From Setophaga petechia (taxonomy: Eukaryota; Chordata; Aves; Passeriformes; Parulidae), in assembly GCA_024362935.1 (NCBI GenBank), contig JANCRA010000004.1:21905121-21969120 (forward strand): a stretch of DNA of 64,000 nucleotides, given 5' to 3'. The notes under the pieces were generated by a model. The model was not told the DNA's origin. It made no database searches and saw nothing but the letters and a program-made list of their open reading frames with translations. Positions within the stretch are counted from its first letter, which is position 1. Each line of letters starts with the position of its first letter. Position numbers and translations under genes: made by a program. Below are positions 35,705-48,050 of the stretch, in pieces.

Positions 35705-36295
35705 CTCTCAAATTTCAACAATGACAAATGTGAGGGCCTGCACCTGGCTTGGGGCAGTCTCCTACGTCGATATAGACGCGGGGACAAAACACAGAGAGGG
35801 CAGCCCTGAGGAGAGGACTACTGGGGATACTGGAAGATGACTAAGTATGAGCCAGGAGCGTGTGCTTGCAGCCCAGAAAAAGCTACATCCGACTGACCAG
35901 TGTGGCCAACAGGTTGAGAGAGATCTCTTGAGATCCTGTCCTGGTATACTCCATACAGCTCTGGAATCCCGAGTGCAAGAAAGACCTACTGGAGTGAATC
36001 CAGTGAACAGACTTTTTCCAGGGGTCTGTAGAGGAAGGACAAGGACCAATGACTTTATGCTGAAAGTGTGTAGATTTAGCTTGGACATAAGGGAGAAATG
36101 TTTTATGTTGAGGGTGGTGAGAAACAGGAACAGGTTGCCCAGAGAATCCGTGGATACCCTGTCGCTGGAAGTGTTTAAGGTCATGCTGGATGAGGCTCTG
36201 TTCAACCTGGTCTAGTAAAAAGTGCCGCCATAGTAGGATGTTGAACTAGAGGATCTTTAAAGGTGCCTTCCAAACCAAACCATTCTGTGATTGGA
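35705..36295 (+). mobile_element. CR1 LINE copy, 5'-truncated
   Basis: It opens with CTCAAATTTCAACAATGACA, GGGCCTGCACCTGGCTTGGG, and ends with GTGCCTTCCAAACCAAACCA plus the ATTCTGTGATTG tail. It directly abuts the LTR-like block at its 5' side. Confidence 0.9.
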
Positions 36296-36821
36296 ACCAT
36301 TGTTCTCTGTAACTGTTGAACTGGTAAATACTGATGTTTGCCAGTACCCCTAGGAGTCAGCAAAAGAATTGTTCTAAAATTAATTCATATTTTAATAAGT
36401 TATTTAGCAGGTGGAATATAAATTGGTTACAGTAAATTCAGCTGGCCTACATTTTTCCCAGTACACTGATAGATATCAAAACCTTTTAACTTAGATCCAA
36501 TGTAAAAATGAAATAAGCTGTCCTGCCTACCTCTTATTGAGGACACAAATGGTAGTGCTGCATGCAGATTTGGTCTGGATCTGGAGCAGTGAATTCCTGG
36601 GTCTGTGGAGGACTGGGCATAACCGTCTTGTTTCTCAAACATTCTGACTGTTGTAACAGGACAGTTGTGCTTAGAAGAGAGTGTCTTGCAGAGCTGGGAT
36701 GGCACTGTGCTGAGCCAACTTATTTTTCTGCCTTGAGACTCCTGCTCAATCCATCCCCTCTGCCAACAACTTACCTCCTAGAGGAGAGTCCCAAAGGGCT
36801 GGCTGTGCGTGTGTGAGCAAA

Positions 36822-37325
36822 ATGGTGTGAAATACCTACTTTATATAAGAGGTGCACACCATACAACCACTCACTCACTTCCCTACTAGGGCGACTGGGG
36901 AGAAAATTGGAAAGGTAAAAAGTAGAAAACAGTTTGAGAGAAAGACAGATTAATAGGAAAAGCAAAAGCCATGCACACAAGAAAAGCAAACCAAGGAATT
37001 AATTCTCTGCTCCTGTGGGCAGACAGGGGTTCAGCCATCCCCAGGAGAGCAGGGTCCCTTGTTACAGTGACCCGGGAAGATAAATGCCATCACTCCAAAC
37101 AACTGCCCCTTCCTCCTTTCCCCCCCAAATTTAGAAAATGACATGGTACTGTATGTTTGGAGCATCCCCTTGGTCAGGTGGGGCCACCTGTCCTGGTGGT
37201 GTCTTCTTCCAGCCTCCCAACTGCCTTGCCAGTGTGGGGGTATGGGAAGCAGAAAAGGCCCTGTCTCTGTGTAAAACCTGCTCAGCAGTAACAAAACCAT
37301 CTCTTACATCAGCACTGATTAGAAA
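36822..37325 (-). mobile_element. ERVL-type LTR fragment, songbird family, 5' end missing
   Basis: On the - strand it matches the same LTR family as at 61.5 kb: TTACACAGAGACAGGGCCTT, GGAGTGATGGCATTTATCTT, CTCCTGGGGATGGCTGAAC, GGCTTTTGCTTTTCCTATTA. It ends near the 3' border around 36822. The first 100 or so bases, with the TGTGCTGG start, are absent. Confidence 0.8.
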
Positions 37326-40097
37326 GGCTAGAGACCCTGTGTCCTGACCGTACACTTTCTCTGTATTTTCAACCTTACCAGTGGAAAGATGTGCAGAGTA
37401 ATTTTGTTTATGAATTACTGTTCCATCAATTTACTGAAGACACAGAACAGACATCTTTTTGTAGAGAAAATAAAGGGCAATGTCATGAAAAGGCACATTC
37501 ACAGCATTTTGACTGTGGGTTTATTCTGGCTTCATTGTAATTGCAGCTGCAAAACTAGCTTTGTTATCAGGGTCTTGTGAGAAGAATTATTTCATAAGCA
37601 TCTGCATCTGCAAACCTCAGTCACCTGATGTGGCCAAGTACCACATAACGTCAGGATTAACTATCAATTTGACAGAGTATAAAAAAAGGAGTTTGACAGA
37701 GACAGCTAGTCTCATGCTATAATTCAAAGAAAAGCAAAGTCTTACAACGAAGCGAAACATTACTTAAACCACAAAGTGATTGTAGTATAAAGCTGTGGGC
37801 ATATCTTCCTCATTCTCAGTAAACAAGCATGTTGCTAATAAAAAATACTTATGGTGTGGATTATGGTGGATAACATGATATGAAAGCAAGGTACAGGAAT
37901 TTTTATGTTCCTTGAAATGCAGTTCTCAGGATAAATTAGTATGCCTAACACTAGGAGACAGCCTACAATAACCCAGCCAGGATCTGATAGAAGAGGGGAT
38001 TAACATGAAACACAGTCTAAAGTGTTCTTAGAAGCAGCGGAAAGTCCTTCAAACTGGACAGCCAGAGAGTCCTGTAGTTTTTTTATACTGGAAAATATCA
38101 GCATTTTAACAAAGAGGCAGGTGTCACAGGGCTTTGTTTGAGTGCTTGTGTTTGTGTTCTTATGTTTGTGATGATTTACTACAAACAAGAAGCATTCATT
38201 GTAAGACCAGTGCAATACCAGCTGATTCGGCCTGACTGAATCAGCCAATGATTGAAAGAAATTATTTTTCTAGAAAATTGTGTTGGCAGGCTAGAAAAGA
38301 TCAGTGAAAAATAGGATTATAATTGGAAATTGATTGTTTGTTTTAGATCTAGTTTTAAATAAAATTTATTATCAGACTTTGATAAAAGTTTCAACTGAGT
38401 TACAGATTTTCTGTATTGCATTCATGGTCAAGACAAATAATTGCAACTGAACTGAAAAATCTCTAAACCATTGGAAAATTAAGTAAACACCCGAGCTGTA
38501 TTCACAGCTCCTGCAGTATATAAGAACCAATTCTGCTAACCAATTCTTTTTTAAACATTGTTGTATCTCTCCCACTGAAGGGTTTTTGAGGATTATTGTG
38601 AATAGGTGGACTTTGAATCAATAGCTCTAGCTATTACTGTGGCTATAGCTCTTTAGGCTAGTCTGATAAAATGCTTAAATGTTCTCCCACACCCTCCCCC
38701 CGCCTTGTTAAATACTCTAAAGGGTTACTGAATGAGATAAGATACCCCACAACGCTTGCAGGCTTTTTGCTATTTTGCTGTAGAATCTTAAAACTAAGAA
38801 ATCTAGAAAAGGGTTATTTAATCTTGTCAGCACTTTGTAATAACATAAATTTACATTTAACAAATATCTTTTGGCATTTCTGACTGTGTATCATGAAAGG
38901 AGTGAAAACATCCTGAAAATTTACATCAAGATTGGATTTTTATAGGAGTTACACCACTAAGAAGTTAGCCCAAGAGACAAAATGGAAATATGCAACTGTA
39001 AACACATGAGCAGTAGCTGCTCTACGGAAAGAACAGAAAGAGTTCAAAGAGTTCAAAAACTTCATAATCATTAGAGAGCAAACTAAGGAACAAAGAAGGA
39101 AAATACAAAACATCACAAGTCCATGATAATGTTGCTTCTTGGCAGAAAATTTTGTTCATGAAATACAAGTCACAAATTAAATCCAGAATTCACTCTTCAT
39201 TGAAATACATAGAATATATCATGTTCTCTGTAAACAGAGTATGAGCAGGAACAGCAAGAGTTACATGTAACTTGCTATAAAATTTTGATACTCGATATGT
39301 CCATGCCAAAGTTGCCTTACTTCAGGCTGATTTTTTACTTTTTTGTAGAGCTCTACTTTTCCATGACATGGTGCATGGTGCAGAAGACAAAATAAGGGTA
39401 AATAGTTTTGAATACACAGAAGTAGGAGAATATACTTGTCCCATTAAAAATAAAAAACACACGAGAAACAAAACTAGACCAAAATCCTCAAAACCTATAG
39501 TCCTGGAAGGAAAACTGATCATGTATAATAAAGACAGTGGCAAAATCATTTAACAAAAAAACCTCAAAACATCTATCTAACTTCAAGTGAATACTAAAAA
39601 TCTATTACTTTCTTTAAAATGTGTTATATTACTGTCCAGTGGGAATCAAATTTAATTCTTTAATAAAAGGGCAATTGGTGAATAAGAGGCGCCACTGCAA
39701 GGTCCCGTTAATCAAAAAGTGATATAAAAAAGAAATAAAATAATCAGGAGAGATCTTGAGTATTTATTTTTCACTTCAATCAGTAATAGCACTAGGTAGA
39801 AGCAGCCTTCCCCTGTTTCATGAAAGTGACAAGAAAGAGGGAGAAATGCCAGGTGAATGAGTATATGGGATACAACCCATAGTAAAAACAAATATTTGTC
39901 AGGCAACAAATGGATAACACCGCAAGTAAAAAATAATTTTTTGAAGATATATGAATAAATTTTTTTCTCCAGCTGTTGCATGTAATGCTATTATTTCAGT
40001 AAACCTTCTCTTTTGGAGGGTTTGGATCTCCATGCTTGGAAACAAATAGTATCTGCTTTGATACTTTGCACCTCTATCCTATTTCCTAGGAAACGAA
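37326..40097. other. Non-coding stretch, probable relic-gene intron
   Basis: AT-rich with no recognised repeat or exon. It lies between relic exons 3 and 4 of GNA14, so it is probably former intron. Confidence 0.5.
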
Positions 40098-40534
40098 ATA
40101 TTAAATAGAACCCCAAGCAGTGCTAAAGGCTGAAGGCAGAGTGGCTGGAAAGCTGTCCAGAAGAAAAGGACCTGGGAGTGCTTGTTGACAGTGGTCGAAT
40201 ATGAGCCACTGTGTGCCCAGCTGGCCAAGAAGTCCAGTGGCATCCTGGCCTGCACCAGCAACAGTGTGGCCAGCAGGACCAGGGAAGGGATCATTGCCCT
40301 GTGCCCGGCACTGACAGTGCCACACCTCAAATCCTGTGCTCAGTTCTGGACCCCTCACTGCAGGACAGCGGGGGTAGAGAGTGTCCAGAGAAGGGCAGCA
40401 GAGCTGGGGAAGTGTCTGACACACAAATCCTGTGAGGAATGGCTGAAGGAGCTGGGGTTGTTTATCCTGGAGAGGCTCAGGAGAGCCCTTAGTCTTTACA
40501 GCTATTGAATGGAGGGTGTAAAAGGGTGGCACAG
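40098..40534 (+). mobile_element. CR1 LINE fragment, truncated at both ends
   Basis: CR1 consensus is clear (GTGCCCAGCTGGCCAAGAAG, GGAGAGGCTCAGGAGAGCCC). It stops at about 40534, where LTR sequence begins, so the LTR probably inserted into it or replaced its 3' end. The 178-codon open frame on the opposite strand is a by-product. Confidence 0.88.
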
Positions 40535-40974
40535 CATCAGCCATATCTCTACATTGTGCCCCATCAGCAGGCTGGGGTGGTCCTGGCAGGGGATGCAACT
40601 TGGCCAGCTGACCCAAACCGACCAAAGGGAACTCCATACCATGTGATGTCTCTCAGATATAAAACTAACGGAAAAAGGAGAAAGGGAGGCATTTGTTATT
40701 TACAATATTTATCTTCTGGAGCAACCTCTACTCATGTTGGAACCCTGCATCCTGAGAAGGGGCTGAACACTGAACATCATTTCCTAATGGCAAATAACGG
40801 AAAATAATTATTTTTTTGTTTTGATTATGTGCATGCAAACTTCGCTTTTGCTTTAATAAGCTGCCTTATCTCAACTTATGAGTTGTTTTTCATCTGATTT
40901 TCCCTCCCCTGTTCAGCTGTGGAACAGTAGAGAGGCTTGGTGGTCACCTGGTATCCTGCCAAGGTCAACCCTCC
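40535..40974 (+). mobile_element. ERVL-type LTR fragment, same family as 61.5 kb
   Basis: Shared landmarks are CCCATCAGCAGGCTGGGGTG, CTGACCCAAACCGACCAAAG, CTTTTGCTTTAATAAGCTGC and CTCAACTTATGAG. The 5' third is missing, and the poly(A) signal region reads TTTAATAAGC. Confidence 0.75.
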
Positions 40975-41289
40975 ACACCTGTCTAGTCAGCATCAGATGT
41001 AATAGTACTGAAAAAGCACAAAAAGGATGTTTCCTATCATTGACCAATGCCAAACACTGGCATTCTTACAAGATATTCTGCTTGAATTAGGTTAGTTTTT
41101 ACTCTGCTGCCACTGTGTTTTTGCAATAGTGGAAATGTGGAGGTATCAAGTGTTATTTTGACTACACATCAGTTAATACTGTTTCAACTGCTAAATAACT
41201 CATATTAAAAAAAAAAGACTCCTTCTTTAGTACAGATTTGCTCACAAGTAAGGAATTTAGCAGATTCTGATAGAAATAAAGATAAAAGA

Positions 41290-42025
41290 TAGAATCATAG
41301 AATATCCTGAGTCAGAAAGGACCCACAAGGATCATCATTGAAGTCCAGCTCCCAGTTCTGCAAAGGACAGCCTGAAGAGTTACACCATGAGCCTGATGAT
41401 GTTGTCCAAACACTTCCTGAGCTCTGTCAGGCTGATGCTGTAACCATTTCTCCAGGGACCTGCTCCAGTGCCCAACCACCGTCTGGGGAATTCCTAATAG
41501 CCAACCTAAACCTCCCCTTCAGGCCATTGTCACAACTTCAGGCCATTCCCTGGTCACCATAGAGGAGAGATCAGTGTCTGCCCCTCCTCTTCCCCTCACA
41601 TGCAAGTTGTAACTACAGTAAGATCTGTCCTCAGTCTCCTCCAGGCTGAACAGACCAAGTGACCTCAGTTGCTCCTCACACAGCTTCCCTCAAGGCCCTT
41701 CACCATCCTTGTTGCCTTCCTGTAAATGCTCTCGAACAGTTTAATGTGTAATATTGTGGCCCCCAAACCAGCCCCCAGCTCTCGAGGTGAGGCTGCCCCA
41801 GCTCAGAGCAGAGCAGGACAATCCCCTCCCTTGCCTGGCTGGCAATGCTGTGCCTGATGCACCCTCAGGACAGGGTTGGCCCTCCTGGCTACCAGGGCAC
41901 TGCTGACCCATGTTCAACTTGCCAGGACCCCCAGGTTTGTTTCTATGGCACTGCTTTCCAGATTCTCCTTCCACAGTCTGTCCATCCAGGGTTGCCCCAT
42001 CCCAGGTGCAGAATCTGACAGATGT
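41290..42025 (-). mobile_element. CR1 LINE copy, different subfamily
   Basis: The + strand begins ATAGAATCATAGAATATCCT, then GGACCCACAAGGATCATCAT, and follows a CR1 subfamily distinct from the copies at 27.2 and 47 kb (landmark GTTGTCCAAACACTTCCTGA). It is about 735 bases and 5'-truncated. Confidence 0.9.
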
Positions 42026-43039
42026 CATTCATCTAGTAATGCCACATCTTTTCTCAAGAGCATGCAGCTTTCACAAGGAGAGAAATAGTGTTTTATTGAA
42101 AGGTCACGATATGTCACATGTGCCATTTCACATTAATATTATCTATTCATATTGTGCGTAAATATTTGAGGAATTTGTTCCATAGTTTTTACCCTCAGAA
42201 ACATCTCTGACATTCCCAGATAGTCTGTTCTCTGATTCCAGTTGAGCGCATTCCAGCAATTTCAAGTAGTGATATGTCAAGAAGATGTCAACTACTTGAG
42301 AAGGTTCTATTCAGGAATATTTGTGTCTGTGATGCCAAAGTCTGTAATTGAATTTGATAACTTATGTTAGACAATGATGATAAGAAGAATCAATTTCATA
42401 TGTCTATATCCTATTTGTATTAAAGCTTTCTAGAGAGATAACTTTATCTTCCATTCCTTTTGCATTTGCTCTTTATGGATGGCTTCCAGAAAATCAGAAG
42501 AAAGACATGTTAAAAAGTTACACATTCTGATAATCCTTATTCTTACTTTTATTCTAGTTAGAATGGCCCTAGCAAATTTCAGCAGTAATACAGACTTCAA
42601 TCCATGCTCTTTCAAAACCTAGCAAAAAAACCCAACATAGGAATAACCATATATAGTAAGCAATGCAGTAACATAATATTGCTGAGTCAACAGACATGAA
42701 AAAATTAAAGGGATTATTTTTCTATCTTTTTTTTTCTAGCAGTGCTTAAAAAAATGAATGAAATGGAATTTTCATACTCTTATAACATATAAGTACACAT
42801 ATACATAACAGTAACTGTCTCTATTCCTGAATAAATTATTCTAATTATCTAACCCTGGAATGTAGGCTGATTTCTAGTCACAGAATTTAATCCAGCTAAT
42901 CCCCTGCCTAGCTTCTGGTTTTCTTACAGTATACTATGAGGAAATGCAACCAAGTTTAGTGAAGATAGGAATTAATGTTTATAATTTTTTCAAAAGTTAA
43001 ATCAGAGAAATAGGTCTAGGCATGCAAAAACTATGTCTG
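42026..43039. other. Non-coding stretch, nothing recognised
   Basis: AT-rich sequence between a CR1 and the GNA14 exon 3 relic; no repeat family or exon is seen. Confidence 0.5.
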
Positions 43040-43163
43040 TTTTGTTCTTGTCACTTCCTTTTCCTTCACCAATACACTTTCAATAATTTTATCACAAAAT
43101 CTGCCAGAACTTCATCACGTTTGACATCTCTCTCCTCTGTAACTTTGTCAATGCATTTAAAAC
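43040..43163 (-). pseudogene. GNA14: GNA14 exon 3 relic
   Basis: A good acceptor (CTTTGTAG, AG at 43165-43164) opens a frame with CIDKVTEERDVKRDEV. It aligns at VDKVS of Gq-family exon 3, then TTCTGGCAGAT matches the codons for LWQD. After a one-base frame change, TGTATTGGTGAAGGAAAAGG resembles the ECYDRRRE codons. The first 20 or so bases of the exon are lost. Correct strand and order between exons 2 and 4 support the call. Alone it would be doubtful. Confidence 0.55.
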
Positions 43164-46100
43164 CTACAAAGAGTGAAGGAAGGCAGTCATGCACAGTGTG
43201 ATCACAGAATATTTCTTGTTTAAGGAACTAGACTTAATACGTATTACATTTATTCTGGCCTTACATAACAATAGAAAAACCTCATTTTAATTAGTCACAG
43301 TCCATTAAAGAAAAATTGTATGAAGAAAAGAAAACATGTTTCCAAGTAACAATATTCACTAAGTATGTACTCAAATCAGGGAGAAATTTTCTAGTGTGTT
43401 TTCTGACTTGGTTTGTACTTGTATCCCATCACTGACTGTAATGGAATTCTTTCAGATTCATAGTGAATCGGGATAAACATGAATAGGTCTCTGAAGGTAC
43501 AATATGTGTAGATTCCGGAAAGGAAGGAAACAAATTCAGGGAGAAAAAAAAATGTGATTAGATAACATTCATATCAAATTGAAACAAACCACAAAAATGC
43601 AGCTGGCTAGGAATAGGAAATTCGTCCATGCCTTGATTTCCTTCCTTGAAAGTAACAAGGTTCACAGGCCCAAAAGCCTCCATGTACAGCCCTATGTGTG
43701 GAGCAGACTTTTCAAGCGGGAGAACAGGGGCACTCTGGGCACTCCACTACTTGGAAATTTCCTAGACTGAGGAAGAGATTCAATTAGTGAATTCAGAGTC
43801 AGGAAAGGAAAATAAAACAAAATGCAAGAATTAAGATGAAAAAGAATTATCTTCTGACAAGGCAACAAATTAAAATATTATTCAGAAAAAACAAAGAGTT
43901 GGACAGAGCTTGCACATAATTTCATACTTCTGGGTGTAATTTTTACAGTGGAAACTAGCTGGTGTAGCACAAAAGTGACATTAAGAAGCTTTTAAATATG
44001 TGATTATTATATAAGTAAGAGCTACTGAAGTCATAAAGAGGTTCTTTAGCCAGGTGAAGCTACACGTACACACATACACACACAGAAAAAGGAAAAAAAA
44101 TAGAAAAGGATAAGAATGGGGATGTCTAACTTCTACAGTTTGGTGCAAATTCTCTAGATTTCCTCTTTTCTGTCAAAACAACAGACCTTTCCACCTATTA
44201 AAATGTCAAATTTCTGCAGGAGTCAACACTGATACTGCAGGATTCATTTCCTCTCAGTTAATTCTGTAGTTGTATAAGCAAATACCTCAATCTCTTGGAA
44301 ACAGAAAATTCTTCAACTTTAGAGAATGAGAATGCATTGTGAAAAGGAGCTTATGCAGTCAATAATTGGAAATAACTATTTCAGATATTTGCACCAAAAT
44401 TTCAGGAATTCATTCATGCATTCTATCTCCATCTTCTTAAATGACTGTATAGAGGTTCTGCATTACGGGCAGTTGAAGACAACATTCAAATAATTTAGAC
44501 TGTACCACGGAACCAGGAAAAACTCGAAAGATGAAAGTCTCTCTTTCCTAGGACTGTGTCATAGAAAGAAAATATACATGGGAAACCAAGAGCTATTGGT
44601 TATCTATTCTCAAACAGCTCTAGACAGAGGAGCAGTTTTGTCTCTGCACCATTGAAGGACTAAGAGTGTCAATAAAATGAGCCCTCCTTGAAAACTAATT
44701 ACTGTCCTGGAATGAAATTGTCTCAGTTGGTCTCATACAGAGTTTCCCATCCCTGGTGATTTTTACTTTTGTCTTCATTACTTCTGACACAAGAAATCCT
44801 GATCTGAATAAAGAAAACATAGGACATCTCTTGACATCAGCAACCATATGACATGAAATTACATACTGTCTTATTTTTTAAGAAACTTATGAACATCAGA
44901 ATTGAAAATAACAAGAAATACACCGTATCCTTGGAGACTCCATGTTAAGAGCATCTGAAGAAAATTAAATTTCTGGCCACCTTAAGTTTTTGCAATATAC
45001 CACAGGAGAAAAAGAGGCAAATACAGTACAGTTCCACTGATTCCTTTCAGGACACAATGCTGCATCTTCATTATTACCCAGTACTTTAAAACAGTATAAC
45101 ATTTACCTAACACTTTCTGCAAAGTTTTTGGTATTCTTTTTAGAATAGAGATAGACATGTCAAAGGTATTTCACAGGTCACACCACCTCTCAAGAATTAA
45201 CTCTCTGGCAGCCTTGCTAGTATATTTACTGTATAAAAACTTATTGCAGAGAAGGTTTTGGATTATGGACATTGTTTTTGAGTGTGTGCATTAAGATGTA
45301 TAAGAGCTTCATCAAGTAGAGATGATCCAGAATTTTCCCCTGCTGGCTGACCAGTGAAGACTGATGCAAAGAAGGGTATCTCAGGGGTATCTCAGCCTTC
45401 TCAGCCACTTCTACTGCAAGTGTACATGTTCTGTTCAGTAGAATGCCCAGACATCATGTATTAAATACTTCTGTTAATTCAGTGTACAAAGATATGTGAA
45501 AATACATCTTCAAGAATATTTAGGCCTCAACTGAAAATAATCTGAATAGATGTTAGGTGATTCCCCAGAATATATTAGTTTATGAGATTAACATTTCACA
45601 CTTGAGTGTTAACAGTTACACTGCACTGCATGTTAGACTGATTCTTCCAAACATTCCCCATCTTCTTTTCAAAAATAATAAATTTTCCATCACTTTGAAG
45701 TAACCAATGACTTGAATTTCTAAAATGGTTTAAGCACAGAAAATTCCATATATCTAACAATATCTAACAATCTGCTTTGCCATATTTCCAGTTTGTATCT
45801 GTAGACATAATTAGTTTAGCTGCCATTGCTATCTAAACTAAAATGAACTCTCAAGTTTTTTGATGTTCACCCATTAATAAGGACTGGTTTTAGGGACAAT
45901 GTCCTTGAAAGTGGATGCTTTCCCAGTGTGCCAAGCTACTCAGATGTCTAATTTCCTTGCTAAGTGAATTCCTTGGATGTTATCTTATGTAGGATTGTAA
46001 GGGTGTATCATGTTGTACAGAAAGTGAATGCTGCCAAATATAGCCTGACCTTGCCCTGAGAGACTACATTCTAAACACACTTCAGATACCTCACAGCACA

Positions 46101-46642
46101 GCTCAAGTAAATATGGCTTTGGATACATACAAGTCAGAAATAATTTCTCCTTTTGCCTTCAACCTATGTAGGGTACCAGATATGCTATTTGTTTCAGTAC
46201 CCAGAAGAAAAGAAAGTGATGATGAATGTAAAACACACATGTCATTATTATTTTTCCATATTAAAAAATATCTCTGTATTCTCAAACATGGATAAGGAGA
46301 ATCCTTTGCTAGACTTCTGTTGAAACATCTCTCCTCAAGCTCTGAATATTTTGCATTATCAGCTTCTGTTTAATTCACTAATTTATCAGTTTAAGTACTG
46401 AATAGACCCAAAGAATTGTACTTAAGAAGTTAACTTCACATTTTGATGAATGCAATTTCCTTATTTCTTCTTCATTACTCTGAGCTTCTTAAAATCCACA
46501 GACGCAAAAGCCTTTTCTCTCATGTGTTGAAACATAGGGAAGCAGACCACTCTGTATTTTGGTTTTAACCACAGAAAGACAAAAGGAAAGAAATTATATA
46601 AACTGTCATTGGCTTGCTAAGTAGTGACAACCTCTAAGCAAA
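43164..46642. other. Non-coding stretch, probable relic-gene intron
   Basis: AT-rich with a short CA-rich tract at 44064-44085. No exon or repeat family was recognised. It is probably the intron between relic exons 2 and 3 of GNA14. Confidence 0.5.
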
Positions 46643-46980
46643 TCATAGAATCACAGAATGATAGAAACATAGAACCATGCAATAACCTGCATTGGAAGGG
46701 ACCTTAAATATAACCTGCTTCCAGCTTCCCTGTGATGAGCAAGGACATGTTCCACCAGACCAGGTTGCTCAGAGCCCCATCCAACCTTGCCTTGAACACT
46801 TCTAAGAATGGGGCAATCACAGATTCCTTGGATGACCTGTGCCATGGCATTCCTTACCATGCTCACGGTAAAGAATTTCTGCCTAAAATCTAAATATAAA
46901 ATATAAACCCACCCTTTTCCAGTATGAAGCCATTCCCCCTTGTCCTATCACTCTATGACATTGCCAGAAGTCTTTGTCCA
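46643..46980 (-). mobile_element. CR1 LINE copy, 3' half, split by an LTR
   Basis: The + strand carries GGAAGGGACCTTAAATATAA and CAGAGCCCCATCCAACCTTG, the reverse complement of a CR1 3' end. It is interrupted exactly at 46980/46981 by an LTR and resumes at 47627. Confidence 0.92.
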
Positions 46981-47626
46981 TGTCCTAGGCTGGACATGAT
47001 GCTTTTATCCCCAATCGTCTTGTTCTGTTTATGCTGTATAATAAGTTTTGCACCTTTAAGACTTGTTGCAGAGAGTGAAGAGGGGAGAGAAGAAGTGCAC
47101 AGTTTGTTTTCAGACACTGCACTCACTCCTCCACATTCCTGCTCCTGGACTATGGTGTCTGTGGATGGACAGACAGCAGGACAGAGCTCTCCCTTGCTTT
47201 TAGTTAGTTTAGCCAGCTGAGGCAAAGAAGTTCCCTGGACTGTGGGGGTTTTTTTCCCTTTTCTTTAGACCTGTTTAAACCTGCTCTGGACTGAATACCC
47301 AGGGGAGCACCCACAGCTCACACCTCTGGCCCACCGGGCCGGGCCTGGGCCGCGGCAATTCCAGTGCCCGAGGGACTGACCAGAGACTGAGTGAGCTGAG
47401 CTGCAGCCCGAGGAGGGGACTTTCTCAGTTTGTCATCTCTTTTGGAGCAGCAAGGGGTTTTATTGTTTAATGTTTAGGTTTTATTGTTTAATAAACAGTT
47501 TTTTTCCACTTTTCTCTAAGGAGTTATTTTCTCCCAGACCAGTTGTGAGGAGGGGGCAATTGAATCTGCTCTCCTAGAGGAGCCCCTTTGGGAGGGTCTC
47601 TTCAAAATTTGCCCTGAACCAGGACA
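46981..47626 (+). mobile_element. Complete solo LTR (ERV), 646 bp, nested in a CR1
   Basis: It starts TGTCCTAGGC and ends CCAGGACA (inverted TGTCCT/AGGACA termini). It is flanked by the 5-bp direct duplication GTCCA (46976-46980 and 47627-47631). AATAAA lies at 47490-47495. A GTTTTATTGTTTAAT unit is duplicated just before it. No internal retroviral sequence remains, so it arose by LTR-LTR recombination. A 5-bp duplication suits ERVL-class integration. Confidence 0.93.
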
Positions 47627-48050
47627 GTCCAGTCTTCCTGTAGAGATTCTTTAGGTAGTGCTCCAATGTCTCCCTTGAGCCTTCTTTCCTCCAGCCTGAA
47701 CAACTGCAACTGTCTAAGCCTGTCTTCTGAGGAGAGCTGCTCCAGCTCTTGAATCATCTTCCCGGCCCTCTGGTTAACAGGTTGAAGTCTTCGTTATGTA
47801 GGGGACCCCAGAGCCGGATGCAGGGTTCCAGGTGGGCTCTCACCAGAGCAGAGCAGAGGGGCAGAATCCCCTCCCTGGCCCTGCTGCCCACGCTGCTTTG
47901 GATGCAGCCCAGGACACGTTTGGCTGTCTGGGCTGGGAGTGCCCATGGCTGGGTCATGTCCAGCCTCTCATCCACCTGCTCTCTCAAGTCCTTCTTGGCA
48001 GGGCTGCTCTCCATTCCAGCCTGTGTTTGTGCTTGGGATTGCCCTGACAC
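47627..48050 (-). mobile_element. CR1 LINE copy, 5' half of the split element
   Basis: It continues the CR1 consensus exactly where the copy at 46643-46980 stops (TCTTCCTGTAGAGATTCTTT, CTGAACAACTGCAACTGTCT, GATGCAGCCCAGGACACGTT). It ends near TTTGTGCTTGGGATTGCCC. The two parts plus one copy of GTCCA restore one CR1. Confidence 0.92.

Noticed and set aside
40101..40637. 178-codon open frame on the - strand
   Set aside because: It is antisense to a CR1 and crosses into LTR sequence, so it is not a gene.
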